Source of the DNA: Septoria linicola | Lineage: Eukaryota; Ascomycota; Dothideomycetes; Mycosphaerellales; Mycosphaerellaceae | Assembly (NCBI GenBank): GCA_024114885.1 | Contig: CP099419.1 | Location: 1,426,001-1,490,000 of the forward strand | Reading direction: 5' to 3' | Length of the DNA: 64,000 nt | Part shown: positions 1 through 11,385 of the stretch, piece by piece | Position numbering within the stretch: position 1 is the first letter of the stretch | Layout of the letters: each line of letters starts with the position of its first letter | Notes under the pieces: model-generated | What the model saw: only the letters and a program-made list of their open reading frames with translations | The model's database searches: none | Told to the model about the DNA's origin: nothing | Made by a program: the position numbers and the translations under genes

Positions 1-125
1 ATGACTATGTACTGGGAAGGCATTTTGTCAAAGCGGGTTATACGATTGCTGTTGTGTCGAGGCCTGTTGTGATTAAGGATGAGGAGACGGGGGAGGTATT
101 GAGGTCGGAGTATCGGTTACTGTGA
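1..125 (+). CDS. 3' end of an unidentified gene (partial)
   Basis: An open frame enters from the left edge (first full codon at base 3) and stops with TGA at 123-125. It encodes about 40 residues, mixed hydrophobic and charged, ending in SEYRLL. The codon pattern is coding-like, but the fragment is too short to assign to a family. The start and most of the gene lie outside the window. It is convergent with the RING gene that follows. It could be chance open sequence. Confidence 0.35.
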   Translation, partial: DYVLGRHFVKAGYTIAVVSRPVVIKDEETGEVLRSEYRLL

Positions 126-553
126 GGAAGATCGCGTGTGCATTGAAGGTCTTCAGTGTGCGAAATAGTACAGGACGACGGAACGAAATCTTCCAGGTTG
201 TGTTCCGAACTCTTCTGGCCACTACTTTGTACCTGTCTGATGACTCTATCTGACGACAGACCCTGTCCTGACAGCACCAAGTGCTCTTGCTGTGTGCACG
301 TTTCTGGATGCGTCAATCTACCAGGCGCGAGCCCTTTCGAGCAAAGCCCCTGATCCTCCGTCCTAGATGCTGGTACCCACAGCCTTCCATCGATTGGAAT
401 ATCATGCCTCCAGTATGCAAAGGCAGTAACTACAGTCTTGCTCTGTGGGGCACATGCATGTCCTGATATGCTTCTCCTTCTTCCGGCTCTTCTACCATAT
501 TACCCGATATAGAGTCAGCCGGGCTCAAGCTCTAGTACAGAGTCGTCACTCAG
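126..553. other. intergenic between convergent gene ends
   Basis: About 430 bases between the stop of the partial gene and the stop of the RING gene on the opposite strand. It presumably holds both 3' untranslated regions. I see no gene, repeat or RNA in it. Confidence 0.5.
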
Positions 554-1399
554 CTATTCTCCCATGTCCAGAAAGGCCAGCAGGTTGAGCTCTCCAACAG
601 CGTCACTCATCTCACTAAACCCAAAAGCGAACACGTGGGCATTCATAAAGAACAGGAGCACCGCGAACATGGTCCTGGCCATCTGGTAGAAGTCGATGTC
701 GTATTCGTGCTCTGGAGGAGACATGTTCCACAGCTTTCTGCGCACTAATTCGAGCAGCGGTGGCAACGAGTCTTCCAACTCGCAGGCAATTGCAGATACA
801 TAAATTGCCTCGTAGTCGATGATCCGAAGAGACTGCCGGTAAAGCGCAACAGAGCATGGCCATGTCACTAAGTCGCGAACGACGACCGCAAGCAATTCAG
901 GGAACATGAATCGATGCCACAAGAGAAGGGGGAGGCTGAGGACCCCCATGATCATGGCGATCTTGGCGAGTGCTTCCGTTCGATCGAGGATCCAGCCTGC
1001 CCAGCACTGCGACGGTAAGTACAGTTCTCGTCTGCAGCAAGGACACATGTTAGACTCCTCGAGGACTTGTATGGCACATCCTCTGCAGAAAATATGCTTG
1101 CAGGGTAGCGCTACTGGATCGGTGAACTCGGTTTCATAGCAGAAGGGGCACCGGTCATCTTCTGTGAGAGGCTCTTCTGGGACCGTCAAGGAAACAATAA
1201 GCTCCTCAGGAGTGGGCATGTGTGTGGGCCTGACGGGTACGAAGAAGTGCATGAGGCATACTAGGATCAACCATGTGACTCCATGAGCAGGTGCTCGACA
1301 TGCGATCAATCCGACCGCGAAGAGCTGGGCTGGGAATGATGATCCGAGCTTGGTGATCGTTCTGACCAAGGGCACTGTCATTCTGCTCAAAGAAGGCAT
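554..1399 (-). CDS. RING-finger membrane protein, probable E3 ubiquitin ligase
   Basis: Single exon of 281 residues. A RING-HC finger lies at about residues 83-125: C-x2-C, then x11-C-x-H-x2-C-x2-C-x11-C-x2-C, with all eight zinc ligands present (core ALPCKHIFCRGC). Hydrophobic stretches before and after the finger (about residues 40-55, 145-165 and 245-265) suggest membrane anchoring. RING proteins of this kind normally recruit an E2 and ubiquitinate substrates at a membrane. The next gene upstream on the same strand carries a similar finger in the same sequence context, so the two are probably diverged duplicates. Function beyond RING is not known. Confidence 0.8.
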   Translation of the reverse strand: MPSLSRMTVPLVRTITKLGSSFPAQLFAVGLIACRAPAHGVTWLILVCLMHFFVPVRPTHMPTPEELIVSLTVPEEPLTEDDRCPFCYETEFTDPVALPCKHIFCRGCAIQVLEESNMCPCCRRELYLPSQCWAGWILDRTEALAKIAMIMGVLSLPLLLWHRFMFPELLAVVVRDLVTWPCSVALYRQSLRIIDYEAIYVSAIACELEDSLPPLLELVRRKLWNMSPPEHEYDIDFYQMARTMFAVLLFFMNAHVFAFGFSEMSDAVGELNLLAFLDMGE

Positions 1400-1945
1400 C
1401 CCAACGGCCGTGGTGTGTGGAATCTTCGGTGATTTGGCAAGGCTTGTAGCACTGTATCTGAGTGTAGCGCTGTCTAGTGAGAGTGATCGATTTTCTCTCA
1501 GCTGTGTGATGTATGGGTGTCAATAAGATAAGGAAATGATTGGAAGATCAGCTCGAACGTAGTAGATATAGTCCTTGTGGCATGCTTGCGAACTAAAAAG
1601 TTGAGGACATTGAGTTCTGGCTCTTTCCACTCGAAGATGACGAGGGAATACCGACGATACGGGCAGCAGATGCTACCCAAAGATACATTGCCGGGTTGAG
1701 GGAGCCTGTCGACGATGATCAGAGCACATGAGTGATGATCATCTGGTGATGAGTCTGTAAAGGGGTGGATGGCTTAGCATCTTGTTCAAAAAATCTGTAG
1801 ACGTGCTGGCAAATCGTTGCTAAGCAATGTATGATCTGGTCAGCTTCTCCTTCCATCACTATACAGTACCATTTCAATGCTTGCCATGCACCATGCCAGG
1901 GATATAGGATCACAGTCCCGGACATTTCCAGCGTACTGCTAGACC
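1400..1945. other. intergenic
   Basis: About 545 bases between the two RING genes. It should hold the promoter of the downstream RING gene and the 3' region of the upstream one. No other gene is supported. Confidence 0.45.
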
Positions 1946-2720
1946 TTAAAAGGACCGCCGTGCTCGCATCTCCTGCACGGCTGCCTCCAGTAGCAGCAGA
2001 TTCAAGATTGCGGAGACCACACCTCCGACAAATTTGAAGCTGTCTATGATCATTGCCAGTGTCGGGTCTTCTTCAGCATCCCAATTGCGCATGACGCGCC
2101 AAATACTGAGACCTGCGATGAGCTTCGAGCACACCTCAAGTAGTCGAAATTTTCCGCAGTCGCAGTTCGACCCAAATAGAGCTCCTTCGAGTAGCAGAAC
2201 GATCGCGTGCAATATGTTGATCATGTGGGCAGTGAGGAGAACTCGGCTGGTGTAGCCGAGTATCGCTTCGAGTCGCGTAGTTGGGGCCATGAAAAGAGTC
2301 TTCTGGCAATAGAGGCAGCTGGAATAATTCCGATCGACGAACAGTTCCTTGAGACAGGATGCGCAGTAGATGTGGCGGCAAGGCAACTGACGTGGATCTG
2401 GTCTGTGTCAGTGACGCTCCTCGCAATGGCCGCATTAGGGCGTCAAGCAATTGCGTAGCAACGGAATTGCCACAGCCGCTGTTGAAACAAAACTTACCAA
2501 TGCAGATGCCTTTGCACAAGAGACATTTCTCGCCACGGGCTCGCTGACCCTTTGGCCGCTTGACCGACGAGAGCAGCTTGTTCCTGTTCGCAGGCAGGCC
2601 CATGTGATTTTGTGTTGTCCATCTGAGGAAGATGAGATGCGAGGAAAGCATCGCAAGTCCTAGTGCAGGTCGCAAGGCGAGTGCCAGCACCAGCACAGCC
2701 GTCTCGATTGCTGACGGCAT
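1946..2720 (-). CDS. second RING-finger membrane protein (two exons)
   Basis: Two exons on the minus strand, 2720-2498 and 2397-1946. They are separated by a 100-base intron (2497-2398) with a GTAAGT donor and CAG acceptor, phase 1. The splice rebuilds a complete RING-HC finger that neither frame shows alone: EKCLLCKGICI joined to DPRQLPCRHIYC, then a final C-x2-C. The product is 224 residues. An N-terminal hydrophobic stretch (about residues 5-30) and hydrophobic segments after the finger suggest membrane insertion. The DPxxLPC(R/K)HI(Y/F)CxxC block matches the neighbouring RING gene. Probable E3 ligase; substrate unknown. Confidence 0.72.
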
Positions 2721-3531
2721 TGTGGATGTGCTCCCAGAGTTTTGAGGTGTTTTGAAACGTCGTCTTGATTGTTGGAAAGTGCGACTTAGCAGCCAGGAGC
2801 CCAGCTGGAGCTAATGCATGTACTGCAGGAAGTGAGAGACAGGGTTGCATCTCTGTTCAGGCTTCAAGTCGTACACACTACATACCAATACATCTTGACC
2901 AGTGTCGCTCCATGTCTGGTTACCTCAATTGGTCTTCTGAGCCTGCGAACGCTGCGCGCGGGTGGAAGCGACCTTGTAGAAGAGCAGGAGCTGAGGACGA
3001 GAACAGCAGCTGGTACTGCACTCGCGCAATCACTTCAGTCGGTCAGTAAAGGTGTCTGGAGCAATGACCTCAAGTGGCTGGCGGTACAATGCAGTATCTA
3101 TCGTTGGAAATCATCAGCCACACGTGAAGTGCGCAAAGCGAGGACGGTTGCGCTTCAGTAAACTCAACATGTTGTGAGTGGTTCTTGCATGTATAGAAGG
3201 GGCGGTCGCCAATCTGAGTTGAAGTGTATGCATAACAAGAATGCAGACCACGTCGGCACCTTGCTATGCGGTGCTTCAGGCCATGCCAGTCTCTCTATTG
3301 CCACAATGGCTAATGACAAGCATGGGCGGTAGAGACCATCAACAAAGCCCGCGTGATGGTGCTGTTTTCAGGAAGCAACGTGAGGAGAGTCCGCGAGACT
3401 TTGCCGGGGACGGACTGCAGTCCGCGACATGACGCGAGCCAACGACAGCTTGTCCAGGATCATGTCCAGGATCAAGTTCTGCTTCGTCCAAGTCCCACAC
3501 GTCAGGACTGGCGGAGGACTACTGTCGCAAT
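2721..3531. other. intergenic / promoter region
   Basis: About 810 bases between divergent genes. A 115-codon frame at 2814-3161 (+) has one hydrophobic stretch but no recognisable domain or conserved neighbour, so I do not call it. The region presumably holds promoters for both flanking genes. Confidence 0.4.
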
Positions 3532-3599
3532 GTAAGTAATACGACTCTCTCCTATTCAGTTTTCCTTCTCCTTGCACGCACACATCGCTCTCAGGCAGT

Positions 3600-4379
3600 A
3601 TGGATTTCATCTTTGGCTTTGCAACAGCGCTTCCTGTCGTAACAGCGACAGGTATATCAGTTGTGACGGGCGTAGCACAAGGAGTTTCAGAACAGAAAAG
3701 AGTAAATGCAGATGCCTCCAACCAGACTCGTATGCTCAAGTTCCACGTCGATACGTGGGTCGACGAAGATAAGAAGAAAGGTCTCGGTCCTGAGCTGACC
3801 GACGGTATTGTAACCCTGCGCGACTCGAAAGTCTGGGTGGAAGCAAGAGATCACGAAACTGGATGGCCAGCACACAAAGGACATCACCCCTTCACTGGCT
3901 TCTATCTTGCGTATCCAGACGACAATCGAAGCTATACACGCGGTCTTGTGAGCACGATTAGTGTTGACCCGCCGATGCTGAACTGGATCTATGTGGACAA
4001 GGACACTTACGAGTGTAAATTTGCTGCCCGTTCTGGGAGCATCGAGCATCACGTTGGTGATTACGACTGGACTAGCGATGACAACGACAGCTGTATCACC
4101 TTCGATGGGTTCGAAGGCTTCGTCGTAGTCGAAGAGGAGCCAGGAGCATGGGCACTATACTATGATATGGACGATGATGGGCTGAAGAGCAAGAAGAAAG
4201 GTAGGAAAGTCGTAGAGCTTCACCTGCAAAGGAGAGTTATTACTGGGCAGGAGGTGAACAAGTGGGGACTGAAAGAGGACGGCAATATTGGGTTCAAGTC
4301 TACAAAGGAAGTGGACAAGATCAGTAAGCCCAAAGCTGAAGGCGAACAGCAGAAGCCTCTGGTGCAGCCGAAGGAGTGA
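3600..4379 (+). CDS. conserved fungal protein of unknown function
   Basis: Single coding exon of 259 residues. It starts MDFIFGF, followed by a small-residue hydrophobic segment (about residues 5-30), then a mixed alpha/beta region. Near residue 190 is an acidic YYDMDDDGL motif, and the tail is lysine-rich and disordered. The start is chosen because the hydrophobic N-terminus begins directly there. A likely 5' UTR intron (3532-3594, GTAAGT...CAG) ends six bases upstream. Splicing that intron would also allow an in-frame extension from an ATG at 3429, which I consider less likely. I do not know the function. Confidence 0.65.
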   Translation: MDFIFGFATALPVVTATGISVVTGVAQGVSEQKRVNADASNQTRMLKFHVDTWVDEDKKKGLGPELTDGIVTLRDSKVWVEARDHETGWPAHKGHHPFTGFYLAYPDDNRSYTRGLVSTISVDPPMLNWIYVDKDTYECKFAARSGSIEHHVGDYDWTSDDNDSCITFDGFEGFVVVEEEPGAWALYYDMDDDGLKSKKKGRKVVELHLQRRVITGQEVNKWGLKEDGNIGFKSTKEVDKISKPKAEGEQQKPLVQPKE

Positions 4380-5505
4380 ATGAGATCTTACAGCTGCGCA
4401 GTGTAGCCGCTCAGAGCCAGTAGCCAAGGATCGCAAGCACTGAGGCCTCTCTGGACGCACTCCTGAGATCGACTGTCGTGCCTGCCGGCTCTGTTGACCA
4501 CTTGCCGACCCTTGCAACGGCCTGTCTGAATGGACCTGGCGAAGGAGCAGCACAGCATGCGCCACTAGCAACCATAGCATTACTTCGTGCTCAGGGACAT
4601 GCCGCAACAGAGCAACAGAGCAGAGGCGATCCAGAAAACCTATCGCTGTGCGTTCATGAGAACGACAGCTGATTGGCAAGTGCCTTCCGCGAACGACTAG
4701 GAAACCCTCCAATGGCAAGCCATCACGCTCGAATTGGTGGCCGAATACATACGACATACAGCCTGAATTAGCATAGGACACGATTTCGCAGCGTTGAAAG
4801 AGCGCTGATCATACAAGCAGACCTCACGTGCCATGTTCGAAGCTTTCGTGAATGTAGCCAAGGCTTCTCACGCGCTAGCGATGCAAGTAATTCTGCACAT
4901 GGGAAAGCGGCTATCAATAGAGCATGGGCACATTTTGACGCTCGCGATATCCTCGATGACATATGTTCTGCAATACATACTCGTCAGAGACCAGACAGGC
5001 GATGGAGAATCGATTGTGCTGGGAGATCGTGCGTAGGCATGGAAGCGAGGTTTGTCTCGTAAGTGAGTAGCACATGTACGTCAGAGGTGCATGTAGATAA
5101 AGGCAGGCCTCACGATGTCTTCTGTGCTTCATCAAAAATGGTCCGTGCCGTTGCTGTGAACCGCGAGCCGCTAATTCTCTCCATCTCGCGAACCCCGCGC
5201 TCCATCTCTCACTCTTCCCTCCACTACTGGCTGCCCACCAGATTTCCTGCCATGCACGCTCGCTGCAACCACAAGAACTCCATGACTGCTGGTCAGCACT
5301 GACTCGGACAGCGATTGCTGGGATAGACCAGACTCAATCAGCGACAGCGACAGACACCTTCACGTCGCCAAGCCCGAACCCGCTGTGACTCTCGATAGTC
5401 TGCGACAACGACAACACACGACACGACGCGACGCACCTCCTTCAGACTCGACGCACCGCCTGAGCTGAAGTCTCCTCGTGAGCCGGTCCTCCCGGCAACT
5501 TTCCG
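4380..5505. other. intergenic, SNF1 upstream region
   Basis: About 1.1 kb upstream of SNF1. The last 200 bases are rich in GACA/CGACA steps typical of a fungal 5' leader. A long minus-strand frame at 4155-4781 overlaps the end of the preceding gene and has no domain signature. No gene is called. Confidence 0.45.
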
Positions 5506-8133
5506 ATGGCCTCCGCGATTGAAGACGACGAACTAGCCCTGTCGATAGCACCGACGCAAGGCGAGAAGCGGCGGAACTCGCGTGATGAACGCCCACAGCA
5601 GCAGCAGAAGCAGCAGCAGCCGCTGCCCGCACAGGCGCAAGCAGGAACTCCTGTCTTGCGCGCTCCTCAGAGTCAGCAGCAGGCGAAAGCGATGACCAGA
5701 CTGGGCCAGTACAATGTGGTCAAGACGTTGGGAGAGGGCTCTTTTGGCAAAGTGAAGCTCGCCACCCACGCCGTGACAGGGCAGAAGGTAGCCTTGAAGA
5801 TCATTTCGCGCCGCAAGCTGGTCACCAGAGACATGGCAGGACGCATCGAGCGCGAAATCCAGTATCTGCAGTTGTTGCGACATCCGCACATCATCAAGCT
5901 TTATACTGTCATTACCACACCCACGGATATCATCATGGTGCTGGAGTATGCCGGAGGAGAGCTGTTTGACTACATTGTGCAGAATGGAAAGATGCAGGAG
6001 CGGAAGGCGAGGACATTCTTCCAGCAGATAATATGTGCTGTGGAGTACTGTCATCGTCACAAGATTGTGCATCGCGATCTGAAGCCGGAAAATCTGTTAC
6101 TGGACGACCAGCTTAATGTCAAGATTGCCGATTTCGGTCTGAGCAACATCATGACTGACGGAAACTTCCTCAAAACGAGCTGTGGTAGCCCCAACTACGC
6201 CGCTCCAGAGGTCATCAGTGGCAAGTTGTACGCCGGTCCTGAGGTGGATGTCTGGAGCTGTGGAGTAATTCTCTATGTCCTGCTTGTGGGCAGGCTGCCA
6301 TTCGACGACGAATACATTCCGGCCTTGTTCAAGAAGATTGCGCAGGGCCAATATCATATTCCACCATATCTCTCTCCAGGTGCAGCTCGCCTGATCAAGT
6401 CGATGCTGCAAGTCAACCCGGTCAACAGGATTGGCATCGCAGAGATTCGTTTGGATCCCTGGTTCCAGGAAGACCTAGCTGAGTATTTGTCTGTTCCGCC
6501 AGAAGAGTTTATCGACACTGGTGTAGACCCAACAAAGTCGATCGACCCTTCAGCTTTGAGCAAGGGCAAGCCAGCTGTCGTTCAGGAGAAGATTCATCAA
6601 AGTGTCGTGGGGAAACTTGGCAAGACTATGGGCTATGCTGCAAACGATGTGCAAGAAGCATTACAGAAGGACGAGCCTAGCGCGATCAAGGACGCATATC
6701 TCATCGTGCGTGAGAACGTGATTCAAGCCGCAAATCCCGCGTTGCAGAGAGCCATTCCAGACTATCCTAATTCACCCCCCGTTAACCCCGGAAGTCTACT
6801 CACCATGACACCCCCACCTAGAAAGCAGCCTATCCCCACTGCTGGCCGAACATCAAAAGTCCCAGGAACGCCTTTGGAACCACATCCTCGACATGGCTCT
6901 ACTGGATCAGGCTCTATCATGGAAGCGCGATCGCCTGCATCGACCATTGCTATCCTGCCGTCCTCGCTGCCAGACTATCACGCAGCGTACATGCGTGGTC
7001 ATATCAACAAGTCACACTCACCTACCGCCGGCGATGACGATCCTCAGGACAAGCCAAGGACGAAGGAAGAGCAGGAAGCCACTGCCAGACGCCTCAAGCC
7101 GCACAGCAGAAGCTCCACAAACCTGGCTCGTGGTGACAAACCTGACCTTGACATGACGAAGATACCGGAAGGAAAGCCAAAGAAGCAGCGTCCTACGAAG
7201 TGGCAGTTTGGAATTAGGAGTCGTAACTCGCCCGCCGAAGCTATGCTTGCAATATACAGGGCCCTGCACAAGATGGGCGCGGTCTGGGAGGTTCAGCCAA
7301 CAAAAGAGCAGGTTGCCGGTAGTGGCGATGCGAGCCCGGAAAGACGCGATGGCAGTAGCACCCGCAGCAACAGTCCGGAATACAGTGATTCAGATCCAGG
7401 CTCAGGGACTGATCCAGAGTACGCGACGCATGAAGAGCAAGAACGCCGCCGTGCACGACGTAGGCAGAATGGTGAAGGTGCTCGAGGTAGAGAGCGGTAT
7501 GGTCGCTGGAACGACTATGGCTACGAGAACATCCCGGAAGATCCATGGGTCATTAATGCTCGATTCAAGAAGGAGGGCATGTTTCCGCCAGGAGTACCAC
7601 ACCCTGCCTCCGCGCACAGCTCTCAGGTGAATTTGCAGCACGAACACAGGAAAGCAAGCTCTGGAGCTGTATCAGCTGCCAGCAATGGTACTGGTAACCA
7701 CACTCCAAGCATGAGTGGAAGTACTGAGAACATCGCGGCGACTGGGCCTCCATCTGGGGAGAGACCTGCCTCTGTGTACTCCTACATGGCCGGCCGCGAC
7801 GTTCCAAAGCCGGAAGAGAGCGTTTGGGTCTACGTGTCGATTCAGCTGTACTCTATCGAGAAGGACTTTTACCTGGTCGACTTCAAATGTGCTGGTTACG
7901 AAAGACTTGTGCGACGCTACCACACAGAGCCCAGCGGTAGCAATGAGAGCGACGTTGTACGCATGGACAATGCGCCTGATGGCTACGATTCTGACGACGT
8001 AGAGGTCGACGCGGCAGGAGAAGAATTGGTGGGCGCTGGCCGTACCGGAGACGAGAAGGATATTACTAGTCCCTTCCCATTCTTGGATGTGGCTAGCAGA
8101 CTCATCATAGCATTGGCAGAGGCGAACGATTAG
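5506..8133 (+). CDS. SNF1: SNF1 / AMPK alpha-subunit serine/threonine kinase
   Basis: Single exon, 875 residues. A glutamine-rich N-terminus (about 31-60) precedes the kinase domain (about 69-320): glycine loop GEGSFGKV, lysine K98, HRD at 189-191, DFG at 209-211. The activation loop FLKTSCGSPNYAAPE carries the regulatory threonine T224 that upstream kinases phosphorylate in this family. A UBA-like autoinhibitory segment follows (about 365-405, VGKLGKTMGYAANDVQEAL). A long serine-rich linker leads to the C-terminal regulatory region that contacts the beta and gamma subunits (about 755-875). SNF1 drives derepression of alternative carbon use when glucose is low, and in plant-pathogenic fungi it controls cell-wall-degrading enzymes. 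No introns or breaks are seen. Confidence 0.97.
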   Translation: MASAIEDDELALSIAPTQGEKRRNSRDERPQQQQKQQQPLPAQAQAGTPVLRAPQSQQQAKAMTRLGQYNVVKTLGEGSFGKVKLATHAVTGQKVALKIISRRKLVTRDMAGRIEREIQYLQLLRHPHIIKLYTVITTPTDIIMVLEYAGGELFDYIVQNGKMQERKARTFFQQIICAVEYCHRHKIVHRDLKPENLLLDDQLNVKIADFGLSNIMTDGNFLKTSCGSPNYAAPEVISGKLYAGPEVDVWSCGVILYVLLVGRLPFDDEYIPALFKKIAQGQYHIPPYLSPGAARLIKSMLQVNPVNRIGIAEIRLDPWFQEDLAEYLSVPPEEFIDTGVDPTKSIDPSALSKGKPAVVQEKIHQSVVGKLGKTMGYAANDVQEALQKDEPSAIKDAYLIVRENVIQAANPALQRAIPDYPNSPPVNPGSLLTMTPPPRKQPIPTAGRTSKVPGTPLEPHPRHGSTGSGSIMEARSPASTIAILPSSLPDYHAAYMRGHINKSHSPTAGDDDPQDKPRTKEEQEATARRLKPHSRSSTNLARGDKPDLDMTKIPEGKPKKQRPTKWQFGIRSRNSPAEAMLAIYRALHKMGAVWEVQPTKEQVAGSGDASPERRDGSSTRSNSPEYSDSDPGSGTDPEYATHEEQERRRARRRQNGEGARGRERYGRWNDYGYENIPEDPWVINARFKKEGMFPPGVPHPASAHSSQVNLQHEHRKASSGAVSAASNGTGNHTPSMSGSTENIAATGPPSGERPASVYSYMAGRDVPKPEESVWVYVSIQLYSIEKDFYLVDFKCAGYERLVRRYHTEPSGSNESDVVRMDNAPDGYDSDDVEVDAAGEELVGAGRTGDEKDITSPFPFLDVASRLIIALAEAND

Positions 8134-8862
8134 ATAGATGTGCACTGGCAACAGGATGATGATGCATTTTGGGGGAAAGCAAGCTAGTGTAGCTGGCTAC
8201 GACAACGATTGGCATGCAAAAGGAGTGCGGGTGGGAGGGTTCGAGCTGCGCTGAGCGCGCCTCGGACATTTTTTGGGAAGGTGCGGATGGATGCAGTAGC
8301 AAAGGGCTATGGACACCCCAGATTGCATGAATGAGCATGAGTCGCTGCGGTGGCTGTGCTGTACGCATAAGAGAACAGCTGGGTAGAGGCTGTTTATGAA
8401 ATATCAAGAGAATTTTTGCATCGGGGCTCTGAACTGAAGTGCAATTACCTCCGTCTATCGCAATGCGGCTTTCTCATCTGCAGTCAGCGCTACATGTAAT
8501 GTTCGTCCGCGCATCGATGAGCAAGCCATCGTCACTTTGTCCATAATAATACGCTACGACGTTGTTAAGTTCGTCACTGGATGCTCCTGTATCCGCTGCC
8601 GGTCTATTACTAGGTGCAGACGTGTTGGCAAGCATGGGCTGGCCAAGGCATATCGAAGCTGATGCTCTGGCGGACTTTGCGGTCGAAAGAATTTCCCGCA
8701 AGATCCGTTCAGCAATGGTTCTACGACGACAAGTGACATCATGGATATTTTTCGCGGCAATGTTTGTCGGGAGTGAAGTAAATGTATATATGTATGCGAG
8801 TGATGCTTGAAGGAAAAAGGTAATACCACTAATCTACATTCCTACGATATCTTTAGACGAAT
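8134..8862. other. intergenic
   Basis: About 730 bases between SNF1 and the dehydrogenase, both on the plus strand. It holds the SNF1 3' UTR and the next promoter. Nothing else is recognised. Confidence 0.45.
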
Positions 8863-9942
8863 ATGCCGTTTCAATACAAGAAAGTCCTCGTGCTGGGCGC
8901 GACCTCTGGGATAGGATGGGCTATGGCGAAGAAGTTCCTCGATGAAGGCAGTTCTGTCATTGCCGTCGGCCGGCGTGAGGAGAATCTGAAGGATTTCCAG
9001 AAGCAGTACGGGCAAGATGGGAAGGTCGACATGGCTGTGTTCGACATCACGGATCTGAAAGGAATCCCAACCTTTGTCAGCGATATCTCGTCCAAGCATC
9101 CAGATCTAGACTGCGTCTTCCTGAATTCAGGAATCCAGCGCCATCTGAACTGGAAGGAGCCAGAGAGTGTCGACCTTGATGTGCTGGAGACTGAGTTCAC
9201 CACAAATTACCTCTCTTACATGCACCTCACCAAAGCACTCCTACCTGTTCTGCAGAAGAAAGCTCCACAGGATGTCGCGTTGGTATATGTCACATCTGGC
9301 CTGGCTCTTGTCCCGATTGTGTACTGCCCCAACTACTGCGCATCGAAAGCGGCTTTGCATCACATGGTGATGATGCTCCGTCTGCAGATGCAGGAGATCG
9401 AATCGAATGTGAAGATCATCGAGTTGCTGCCACCGGCAGTGCAGACGGAGCTTCATGACGACAAACATCAGCCAGAGTTTAAGGGCGAAGGTCGTAACGT
9501 AGGTATGCCATTGGCTGAGTTCGTTCAGGAAGCCTATGCTGGGTTGAGTGAGGGTAAAGATCAGATTCCTGTGCAGATGACCAAGAGGAATTTTGACACT
9601 TGGGAGCAAGAGAGGCAGAAGAATGTGAGTATCCGTCCCCAAATTCTCTGCACAGGCCATGCCTTTACCTCCAAACGTCCCGCAGCGCACAACCTGGTTG
9701 ATTGTTTGCCTGCTGTGGCATACTGAGCTGTTAGGCGGCCAAACGATCTGGAGCGTGCTGGCAGCATTCGGCAGAGACGGGCCTGCTGGTGCTGCCTGCG
9801 ATCTGATACATTATTTCAGGATGCATGTCGCGCGCGCGGCATCCAGACCTCGTTCTCGCAACGGCAACGTGCTGAGACTACTGCTGACACGTCTCAGATG
9901 ATGTTCATGTATCAGCAGATGAAGAAGCAGGCTGCGCAGTGA
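8863..9942 (+). CDS. short-chain dehydrogenase/reductase (SDR)
   Basis: Exon 1 is 8863-9624 and exon 2 is 9898-9942, giving 268 residues. The cofactor motif is GATSGIG at residues 12-18, and the catalytic YCASK has Y158 and K162. An NSG follows strand 4, as in classical SDRs. The GR pair at 36-37 after strand 2 suggests NADP preference. The intron I choose is long (273 bases, GTGAGT to CTCAG). It gives the methionine/lysine-rich end MMFMYQQMKK, which is common in fungal DltE-like SDRs. A shorter intron ending at 9685 is possible but leads to unlikely sequence. Substrate is unknown. Confidence 0.82.
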
Positions 9943-11385
9943 GCGCAGTGAGCTCAACCACCCATGGAATTGGGTTGGCATCGAGTAACAGAAAGTCGAC
10001 ATGTCTCTCCCGACCCAGTCAACCGTGGAAGGGCAGCGAGATGCCGACATGAGGTACTAACTAGGTACAAAGTGCAGGCCGGGAATATAAGGAGACCAGG
10101 AATCATAATAGCTCCAGGTGTCGCCAAGGCCGTTTGGCCGCGGCCAACTGTGCAAGCTGAGTAGCTTCAAATAGCAATTCGGCTCGTGCTTTGTCGTGTG
10201 CAAGAGCGCACCGCCACACTTGCAATGTCTTACCCCATCGTTGTTCCGGGCCACGAGCGGCGTTGGTGCTGTTAGGTAAAAGTGATTGGTCCAGAAAGAC
10301 GAGAGATATACTTGCATTAGCCCACCCAGCGGCCCTGCAGCTTTCGGTACGGCGGCGGGCAGGGCTCTGCGGAGAGAGTTTGGCAGCTCAGGTAACTCAT
10401 ACCGCATGCGAGCGATGATGTCGTTGCAGAAGAGCTCTTGTCTGCTGCTGTGCGAAGCGGATGTCGCGTGCGTTTGTCAAACAGCTTGGAAAACGCAATT
10501 GTGCATGACACGATGCCCACGGGCAAGTGTAACGGTGACCTCAGTTGTGAGAGCAAAAGGACGGACAGTATTCGGTACCTTGCAGAAATGTCTCCAGCGG
10601 TGGGTTGTAGACCCGCGCTCGGCGCCGCTCTAATCGCAGGCTGTGGGCGATTGGCGTCCAGGATTGTGTGTGACGTGGGTCTTCTGGAAGCACCAAAGTC
10701 ACCCAATGGGCAAACCGATGAATCTCTTGACACTGCACACAGTAGTAGCGAACACCCGTTCGTGGCTAAGCCCATACAGGTGGCATCAGCACCTCATCAA
10801 TAATTTGCAGCCCTGGGAGGCAGTAACTAGTGGACGTGGAGAAGCCGCGAAACGTGCAACAAAGACGGCCGCGTTGTTCCCAGTCGCACGCTTAAAAGAA
10901 ATCGCGCAGGGTGTGTGTGGTCAGTGTCGGGTAGCAGGCCTGTGTAGATACATCGCATCCTCAAAAGCAAAGAAAGCAACGGCAAACTGTCACGCTCGAT
11001 TGCTAGCGATGCTGATCGCCGTGGATAGATACACAAGTGACAACTTACAGCGGGCACCCTATCGAGTGTCTAGATCGTCCATTCAGCCGCCAATTGAGGC
11101 CGCGGCAGAGACGTCTTTCCGTAACTTCTCGTGGAGAATTGGTCGTTCTTTGAGACGAGGGCGATAACCGGCGGAACTGACCAGGGTGCACAGACTATAT
11201 TTTGGTGGCTCAGTCGGCTCACCTAAAAACACTCAAAGCCCACCTCAACTCGAAACTCATTGCTCTACCTTGACTTCCAGTCATAACTGTCGCATTTGAG
11301 CTTTGCTCTCCCTTGAATATCCTCACTCAAACATCACTTTTCTTCAAGCAGATTCTACTGCAATTGCACCAAAAACACCGTCATC
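9943..11385. other. intergenic, upstream region of glutamine synthetase
   Basis: About 1.44 kb. Open frames on both strands overlap one another (for example 10317-10775 minus and 10643-11167 plus) and none shows a domain or splice-supported structure. The last 200 bases are pyrimidine-rich with a TATATTTT element near 11196, as expected of a promoter and leader for a highly expressed gene. Confidence 0.45.

Noticed and set aside
2814..3161. 115-codon plus-strand frame with one hydrophobic stretch
   Set aside because: No recognisable motif and no supporting promoter or splice context; likely chance.
4155..4781. 208-codon minus-strand frame
   Set aside because: It overlaps the end of the conserved unknown gene and its 3' region, with no domain or splice support.
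9686..9901. alternative second exon for the short-chain dehydrogenase
   Set aside because: The shorter intron gives a Trp- and Arg-rich tail unlike SDR ends; the downstream exon gives a typical Met/Lys-rich end.
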